Source of the DNA: an uncultured Chloroflexota bacterium
GTDB lineage: Bacteria > Chloroflexota > Anaerolineae > Caldilineales > Caldilineaceae
Reading direction: 5' to 3'
Assembly: GCA_903879975.1 (NCBI GenBank)
Contig: CAIRNL010000252.1
Span: 1 to 10,802 of the forward strand
Length of the DNA: 10,802 nt
The position numbers and the translations under genes were made by a program. The notes under the pieces are model-generated. The model was not told the DNA's origin. It made no database searches and saw nothing but the letters and a program-made list of their open reading frames with translations. Below, piece by piece: positions 6,666 to 10,802 of the stretch. How positions within the stretch are numbered: position 1 is the first letter of the stretch; each line of letters begins with the position of its first letter.

Positions 6666-7613
6666 TTATCCTTTGCGATCGTCGCCTTCGTAATAGACCC
6701 AGTAGCGTGACGAACGCTGCACAATCAGCGTCAGCACGAGGATGTAAATGAACAGAACCCACGCCAGTGCGCTGGCGTAGCCCATACGGAAGTACTCGAA
6801 GGCGTTACGATAGATGTAGAGCAGGTAGAAGAGCGTCGCGTTATTGGGGCCGCCGGAGGTCATAATAAAGGCCTGGGTAAAGACTTGCAGCGCCGCAATG
6901 AAGCCTGTGACCAGGGTGAAAAAGAGAACCGGCGTCATCATGGGCAGGGTAATGTTCCAGAAGCGCACCCAACTCGACGCGCCGTCGACCTCAGCCGCCT
7001 CGTAGAGATCGGTCGGGATACCCTGCAATCCGGCCAGATAGATGATCGTCCCGGCGCCGACGCCCCACAAACTCATCAAGACCAACGACGGCAGCGCCCA
7101 CTGCGGATCGCCCAGCCAACTCGGACCCCGTATCCCAATGTTGGCCAGCATGGCGTTGAACAGGCCAAACTCGGTCGAAAAGAGCCAGCGCCACAGGAGG
7201 GCTACTGCCACGCCTGACAGAACCGACGGAAGATAAAACGCCGTACGATAGAAACGTAACATTCGGATGTTGGCATTGAGAAGGAGCGCCAAGCCCAATC
7301 CGAGGGCGATCTGGAGAGGAACACTGACAAGCGCATACGTTGTCGTGACCTGCAATGACTTCCAAACCAGATTGTCATTGAACATCGTGACGAAATTCTG
7401 CGCGCCTACATAGGTTGGGTCCGTGATGAGATCCCAGTTGGTAAACGCCATCACCAACGAGGCTAGCATCGGCCCGACTGTCCACAGGATAAAGCCGATG
7501 ATCCACGGCGACGCGAAGACCCAGCCGCTGATATTACGCCTGAACGCACGCCCAACCCGCGCACGTCGGTGTTGGACGGTTCCAGATTGTGGAGCTGACG
7601 TGACGGCAGTCAA
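6666..7613 (-). CDS. Carbohydrate ABC transporter permease, MalF type (TTG start)
   Basis: This is a 315-residue inner-membrane permease and the first gene of the operon. The N-terminus is basic (HRRARVGRAFRRN) and is followed by the first membrane helix (WVFASPWIIGFILW). The EAA loop is at about residues 205-224 (YEAAEVDGASSW, then TLPMMTP). The segment FIMTSGGPNNATLFYLLYIY near residues 249-268 is characteristic of MalF-like subunits. The start is taken as the TTG at 7613 because GGAGG precedes it by 4 nt (7618-7622). The frame continues to another TTG at 7661 that has no ribosome site and would add an uncharacteristic segment. No in-frame ATG occurs before the first helix. It forms a heterodimer with the MalG-type subunit encoded 6 bp downstream. 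Expression is probably driven from the divergent intergenic region, where a dyad at 7675-7692 is a candidate operator. Confidence 0.9.
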   Translation of the reverse strand: MTAVTSAPQSGTVQHRRARVGRAFRRNISGWVFASPWIIGFILWTVGPMLASLVMAFTNWDLITDPTYVGAQNFVTMFNDNLVWKSLQVTTTYALVSVPLQIALGLGLALLLNANIRMLRFYRTAFYLPSVLSGVAVALLWRWLFSTEFGLFNAMLANIGIRGPSWLGDPQWALPSLVLMSLWGVGAGTIIYLAGLQGIPTDLYEAAEVDGASSWVRFWNITLPMMTPVLFFTLVTGFIAALQVFTQAFIMTSGGPNNATLFYLLYIYRNAFEYFRMGYASALAWVLFIYILVLTLIVQRSSRYWVYYEGDDRKG

Positions 7614-7617
7614 GAAA

Positions 7618-7622
7618 CCTCC
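7618..7622 (-). promoter_or_regulatory. Ribosome binding site deciding the TTG start of the MalF-type permease
   Basis: The minus strand reads GGAGG, then TTTC, then TTG. No other candidate start in the frame has a comparable site. An out-of-frame ATG overlaps this box and opens a 4-codon frame (ATG GAG GTT TCT TGA) whose stop overlaps the TTG start. Confidence 0.6.
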
Positions 7623-7674
7623 ATTTATCCCAATGCAACACTCTGGTACAAACGACAGCAAGATACCGAACGCT

Positions 7675-7692
7675 CTGTTCTGCCCAGAACAG
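7675..7692. promoter_or_regulatory. Perfect 8-2-8 dyad, candidate operator in the divergent intergenic region
   Basis: CTGTTCTGCCCAGAACAG has two exactly complementary 8-bp half sites separated by CC. It lies 62 bp upstream of the permease TTG and 89 bp upstream of the regulator GTG, where a dimeric transcription factor acting on one or both divergent promoters would bind. No convincing -35/-10 pair was found around it, so neither the direction of control nor the cognate regulator can be assigned. The neighbouring HTH regulator and an unlinked LacI-type repressor are both possible. Confidence 0.45.
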
Positions 7693-7780
7693 GTTCAACC
7701 GCTTCCTGACAATTCATTTTTCGCGCATGAAAGAACGTGTTACACTCTGAACCATCCTAGCACAGAGTAAAGTAGTTGTT

Positions 7781-9178
7781 GTGCCGGATTTGTGCCAATC
7801 TGTGCCGAACACCGATTCAATGACCGAAACCTTGATCGATTCCACAATGGAGGAAGACTCCGCCGAATTTTCGCGGGCAGTTCGTTCTGCCCTGTCGCAT
7901 TTGTATGACAATGCCTATTTGCAGACTCATCCCCTGACTGTCATGTGGACCGCTGGCAGCTACGGCGACAGGCTGAGCCAGGCGCAGGATCTGCGACGCT
8001 CGTTGCTAGATTGTATCGAACGGCTGCGACCCCACGCGACCGCGCCCGGCGACGCAGCCCGTGTCTATGCTGTGCTCAGCTACCGCTGCATCAACGGGCT
8101 AACCATCGAGGAGATCGAGCAGAAGCTGGGGTTGAGCCGGCGCCAGGTCTATCGCGAATTGACCAAGGGCATCAATGCCGTGGCCGAGCAACTGCTCGAT
8201 CTGCTGGAAGCGCGTGGCGCCAGGACACAGCAGGTGCCCAGCGAAACGACACCTGTCACATCACGGCGCGAACTGGCCGAAGTCGAACTGGAGCGCCTGA
8301 CGAAGGCAGTGCAACTCGATGCAGTGCTCCTGCCCACCGTCGTGGAGGGCGTCTGCCGGCTGCTGGTTGCCCGCCTCGAGCAGCGCAGCATGGCCGTCGA
8401 CATTGCCCTGCCCGGCTCCGTACCGCCCGTGCTGGCCGACCGCACCCTGCTGCGCCAGGCGTTGCTCAACCTGCTCAGCTATGGCCTGGACGTGCTGCCC
8501 AATGGCGCGACGTTGCAGGTATCGGCCGGTGAGGCAGAGGGGGTCGTGCGCGTGACGGTGCGCCGGAACCTCGCTGCCATCGCTCAATCGGGCGGCCATG
8601 CAACTCCACCACAGCGGCGTGAGGGTGTGACGTTGCAGGTGGCACAATCGCTCATTGCGGCGCAAAATGGCCGGCTCGTGCTCGAAGAATCTGCCGACGA
8701 TTGGTCGGCAGAGATTCTGCTGCCCACGGCGCAGACACCGACGATCCTGCTCATCGACGACAACCAGGCGCTCATCGACCTCTTCCAGCGCTATCTGGCA
8801 GGCCATCGGGTCGTCGTGCACGGTACCACCAGCGGCACCGCAGCGCTGAGACTGGTGCGCCAGGCTGCCCCGCAGGCGATTGTACTGGATGTGATGATGC
8901 CACATCAGGATGGCTGGGAGATTCTGCAGGCACTACGGCAGGAGCAAGCCTGTGCAACTGTCCCCATCATTGTCTGCTCGGTGCTGCGCGAGCATGACCT
9001 TGCACTTTCCTTGGGTGCCAATGACACCCTTGTCAAACCCGTCAACCAGTCAGCGCTGCTAGCCGTGCTGCGGCGTTGGTTGGGGACACTACACCCGGCC
9101 GAGCCATTGCCGCCAGTGTGGTATCGAGAAGCCCAAGCAGTTCACTCAACGCAAACCCCTGCTCGCGCTGAATCGTAA
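7781..9178 (+). CDS. HTH / degenerate histidine-kinase ATPase / receiver regulator
   Basis: This 465-residue protein has an unusual domain order. Residues about 31-145 form a helical N-terminal domain with a sigma-region-4-like helix-turn-helix (GLTIEEIEQKLGLSRRQVYRELTKG, about 106-130). Residues about 165-315 resemble a HATPase_c fold with N-box remnant LLNLLSYGLD at 228-237 and the terminal GGxL-like strands, but there is no HisKA histidine and no DxGxG or GxGLGL loop, so it is probably a pseudokinase or scaffold. Residues 320-436 are a complete receiver: Asp326-Asp327, phosphoacceptor Asp370 (VLDVMMP), Lys419 (VKP). It probably accepts phosphate from a kinase and regulates transcription. 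It is divergent from the sugar operon and convergent with a hybrid kinase whose 3' end overlaps it by 137 bp. The GTG at 7781 is uncertain; the ribosome site is weak and the ATG at 7820 is an alternative. I recall similar N-termini in Chloroflexota regulators. Confidence 0.85.
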   Translation: MPDLCQSVPNTDSMTETLIDSTMEEDSAEFSRAVRSALSHLYDNAYLQTHPLTVMWTAGSYGDRLSQAQDLRRSLLDCIERLRPHATAPGDAARVYAVLSYRCINGLTIEEIEQKLGLSRRQVYRELTKGINAVAEQLLDLLEARGARTQQVPSETTPVTSRRELAEVELERLTKAVQLDAVLLPTVVEGVCRLLVARLEQRSMAVDIALPGSVPPVLADRTLLRQALLNLLSYGLDVLPNGATLQVSAGEAEGVVRVTVRRNLAAIAQSGGHATPPQRREGVTLQVAQSLIAAQNGRLVLEESADDWSAEILLPTAQTPTILLIDDNQALIDLFQRYLAGHRVVVHGTTSGTAALRLVRQAAPQAIVLDVMMPHQDGWEILQALRQEQACATVPIIVCSVLREHDLALSLGANDTLVKPVNQSALLAVLRRWLGTLHPAEPLPPVWYREAQAVHSTQTPARAES

Positions 9179-10802
9179 TCCCCCCATGGATCGCCGCGTT
9201 CTCCTGCTCGACACTGCGCACTGATACGACGACAATCGGTATATCGGCCAGCTCCGGCTCACCTGCCAATGTATCGATAAACTGCTCGCCGCTGATTCCT
9301 GGCATCTGCAGATCGACAAAGACTATGTCGGGGGGATGCGAACGTGCCACCGCCAGTCCTTCTTTGCCGTCGTACGCTTCCAGCACCTGGATCTCCGTAA
9401 CCAGAGAGCGCAGCATGCGGCCAATGAGACGCACAATATGCGGGTCGTCGTCGATGACCAGCACCGTGCGCGGCCGCACGCCAAGACGTTGCAGCACATA
9501 GGCCACGTCGTCGCGCGTCACTGGCTTGGGCAGGAAATCGCTGGCCCCAAGCATAGCGCCGACATGGTGGACGCTTGGCAGCGGAGCGACGAGAACCGGC
9601 AACGTCACCGGCATACCGCCCGCCAGAACCCTCTCCCACTCCCCCAGCAACTCTTGGTCCACCAGCACAGTATCCGGCAGGTACTCAGTCAGCAGCACGC
9701 GCGCCCGGCTGGCGTCCTCCGCAAAAACGAAATCACAGCGATCGATGTGGCGACGCAGGAGTCCAACGACACGCGGGTCATCGTGAATGACCAGGACAAC
9801 CGAGCGCCCACGCTCGTCAGTGAGCGGACGCGAGAGACGAATCCTGCCAAGCGGCATGTTTGTGACCTGGGCCGGCAGTGGCAGTGTAAAACCGACGGTC
9901 GTCCCCTGTCCCGGCTCGCTCTCAATCCACATGCGCCCGTGATGCAGGTCGACAAACTTTTTGCTGACAGCCAGACCTAGCCCACTGCCGTGGGTCAGTT
10001 CCTCCTCGTCGAGACGGTCGAATGCTTCAAAGGCACGCGCAAGTTTGTCCGGCGCAATGCCGCGACCACTGTCCTGCACCAGGACAGTGACTTCTTCGGC
10101 GCTGCACATGGTACTGATGGCCACCGTGCCTTGCTCAGTGTAGCGCATAGCATTCGTCAGTAGGTTGAGCAGTACCTGGCGAATGCGGATGCGATCCAGA
10201 TCGACTGCCAGGGGTGTGTCTGGCACCTCGACGCGCAGCAGAAGTCGGCGCGCATCGGCCAGCCCGCGCACGATATCGGCCGCCTCCTGAATCAACTCGC
10301 CCAGTTCAGTGCGCTCTTTGTGGATGGCCATACGTCCCGATTCAATCTGAGAAAGGTCGAGCACGTCGTTGATCAGATCGAGTAAATGGCGCGAACTGCG
10401 GTAGATAGCCACCATGTCACCGCGGTACTCACCGGGCAGCAGTTTTCCACCGTAGCTTTCGGGCGCAGTCGTCATCATCTCGCTGAAGCCCACAATGAGA
10501 TTCAAAGGAGTGCGCAATTCGTGACTCACATTGGCGACAAATTCAGATTTGAACCGATAGGCCCTCTCTGCTGCCTCCTGCGCGAAAACTAGCGCGCGGT
10601 TGCTGCGCTCCAGGCGGGAGAGGGCGAGATCAAGGCTGTGCAGCACTTTCTGCAACTCGAAGCGGTGCTCACGGGCTTCCTCGGCGCTGTGCTGGGCGCG
10701 TTCGGTCATGTCGAGCGCCCACTCCAGCGCAGTAAACAGGCGGCGCGTGCTCAGCCAGGAGGCCAACGCGGCGAGCAATGTCAACAATACCGGGAGCAGC
10801 AT
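9042..10802 (-). CDS. Membrane hybrid histidine kinase with two receivers (5' end at window edge)
   Basis: The visible 586 residues begin at an ATG on the window edge, so the true start and any extracellular sensor probably lie outside. In order they show: a membrane segment (LLPVLLTLLAALASWL), a coiled linker at about 30-85, a HisKA domain with His94 in NVSHELRTPLN, and a HATPase_c domain with Asn213/Asn217, DSGRGI (244-249) and GSGLGL (272-277). A first receiver follows at about 334-440 with Asp341-Asp342, Asp382 and Lys426. A second receiver at about 446-566 has Asp451-Asp452 and Asp497 (FVDLQMPG), but a GITIQREQGF segment (541-550) stands where the conserved lysine is expected. The core kinase therefore looks active, while receiver 2 is degenerate. 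It would autophosphorylate at the membrane and pass phosphate to receivers, plausibly including the regulator at 7781-9178. Its last 45 codons overlap that gene on the opposite strand. The signal sensed is unknown. Confidence 0.92.
   Translation of the reverse strand: MLLPVLLTLLAALASWLSTRRLFTALEWALDMTERAQHSAEEAREHRFELQKVLHSLDLALSRLERSNRALVFAQEAAERAYRFKSEFVANVSHELRTPLNLIVGFSEMMTTAPESYGGKLLPGEYRGDMVAIYRSSRHLLDLINDVLDLSQIESGRMAIHKERTELGELIQEAADIVRGLADARRLLLRVEVPDTPLAVDLDRIRIRQVLLNLLTNAMRYTEQGTVAISTMCSAEEVTVLVQDSGRGIAPDKLARAFEAFDRLDEEELTHGSGLGLAVSKKFVDLHHGRMWIESEPGQGTTVGFTLPLPAQVTNMPLGRIRLSRPLTDERGRSVVLVIHDDPRVVGLLRRHIDRCDFVFAEDASRARVLLTEYLPDTVLVDQELLGEWERVLAGGMPVTLPVLVAPLPSVHHVGAMLGASDFLPKPVTRDDVAYVLQRLGVRPRTVLVIDDDPHIVRLIGRMLRSLVTEIQVLEAYDGKEGLAVARSHPPDIVFVDLQMPGISGEQFIDTLAGEPELADIPIVVVSVRSVEQENAAIHGGITIQREQGFALSELLGLLDTTLAAMARPGVVSPTNAAARLAALTG

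Noticed and set aside
7638..7749. Direct repeat ACACTCTG at 7638-7645 and 7742-7749, about 104 bp apart in the divergent region
   Set aside because: Eight bases recurring in this length is not persuasive without conservation data; noted only as a possible weak regulator site.
7744..7768. ACTCTG / CAGAGT inverted repeat upstream of the regulator gene
   Set aside because: Six-bp arms with a 13-base gap are expected by chance at this frequency.
7614..7780. Candidate promoters such as CTGACA near 7705 and TACACT near 7742 (plus strand), or TTGTCA and TATCTT on the minus strand
   Set aside because: Spacings between the elements are far from 16-18 bp; no -35/-10 pair is acceptable.

Overview
The window looks like a chromosomal segment from a GC-rich heterotroph, most likely Chloroflexota (Caldilinea/Anaerolineae-like). 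This is inferred from remembered protein style: a Tat-exported lipoprotein sugar-binding protein, a cytosolic sulfatase and GH127 catabolic set, and a regulator whose N-terminal helix-turn-helix domain and degenerate C-terminal receivers recall Chloroflexota regulators. No rRNA, tRNA, insertion sequence or CRISPR array was seen.

Region 1 (34-7613, minus strand) reads as one carbohydrate-uptake and degradation operon. In transcription order it contains: a MalF-type ABC permease (6666-7613), a MalG-type permease (5772-6659), a solute-binding lipoprotein (4316-5683), a type I sulfatase (2793-4163), a GH127 beta-L-arabinofuranosidase-like enzyme (798-2711), and an internally deleted remnant of a second, different GH127-superfamily gene (34-774). 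No ATPase subunit is encoded, so a shared MalK/MsmX-type ATPase elsewhere is probably used. The wider gaps after the binding-protein gene and after the sulfatase gene hold clear RNA hairpins. Two of the three pair fully only in the minus-strand transcript because of G-U wobbles. They are probably mRNA-stabilising or partially terminating elements that set unequal gene dosage within the operon.

Region 2 (7614-7780) is the divergent intergenic region. It holds a perfect 8-2-8 dyad, a candidate operator. I found no convincing -35/-10 pair on either strand.

Region 3 (7781-10802) is regulatory. A plus-strand protein of unusual architecture (HTH, then a degenerate histidine-kinase-like ATPase fold, then a receiver) is transcribed divergently from the sugar operon. 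Convergent with it, a membrane-anchored hybrid histidine kinase with two receivers enters from the right edge of the window. The two genes overlap tail to tail by 137 bp.

The simplest reading is that the kinase and the HTH-ATPase-receiver protein form a signalling pair that controls uptake and breakdown of a sulfated, arabinose-containing glycan. The specific substrate and the regulatory link are inferences. The most noteworthy items are the HTH-pseudokinase-receiver regulator and its overlapping kinase, the intercistronic hairpins, and the in-frame, doubly deleted GH127 remnant.
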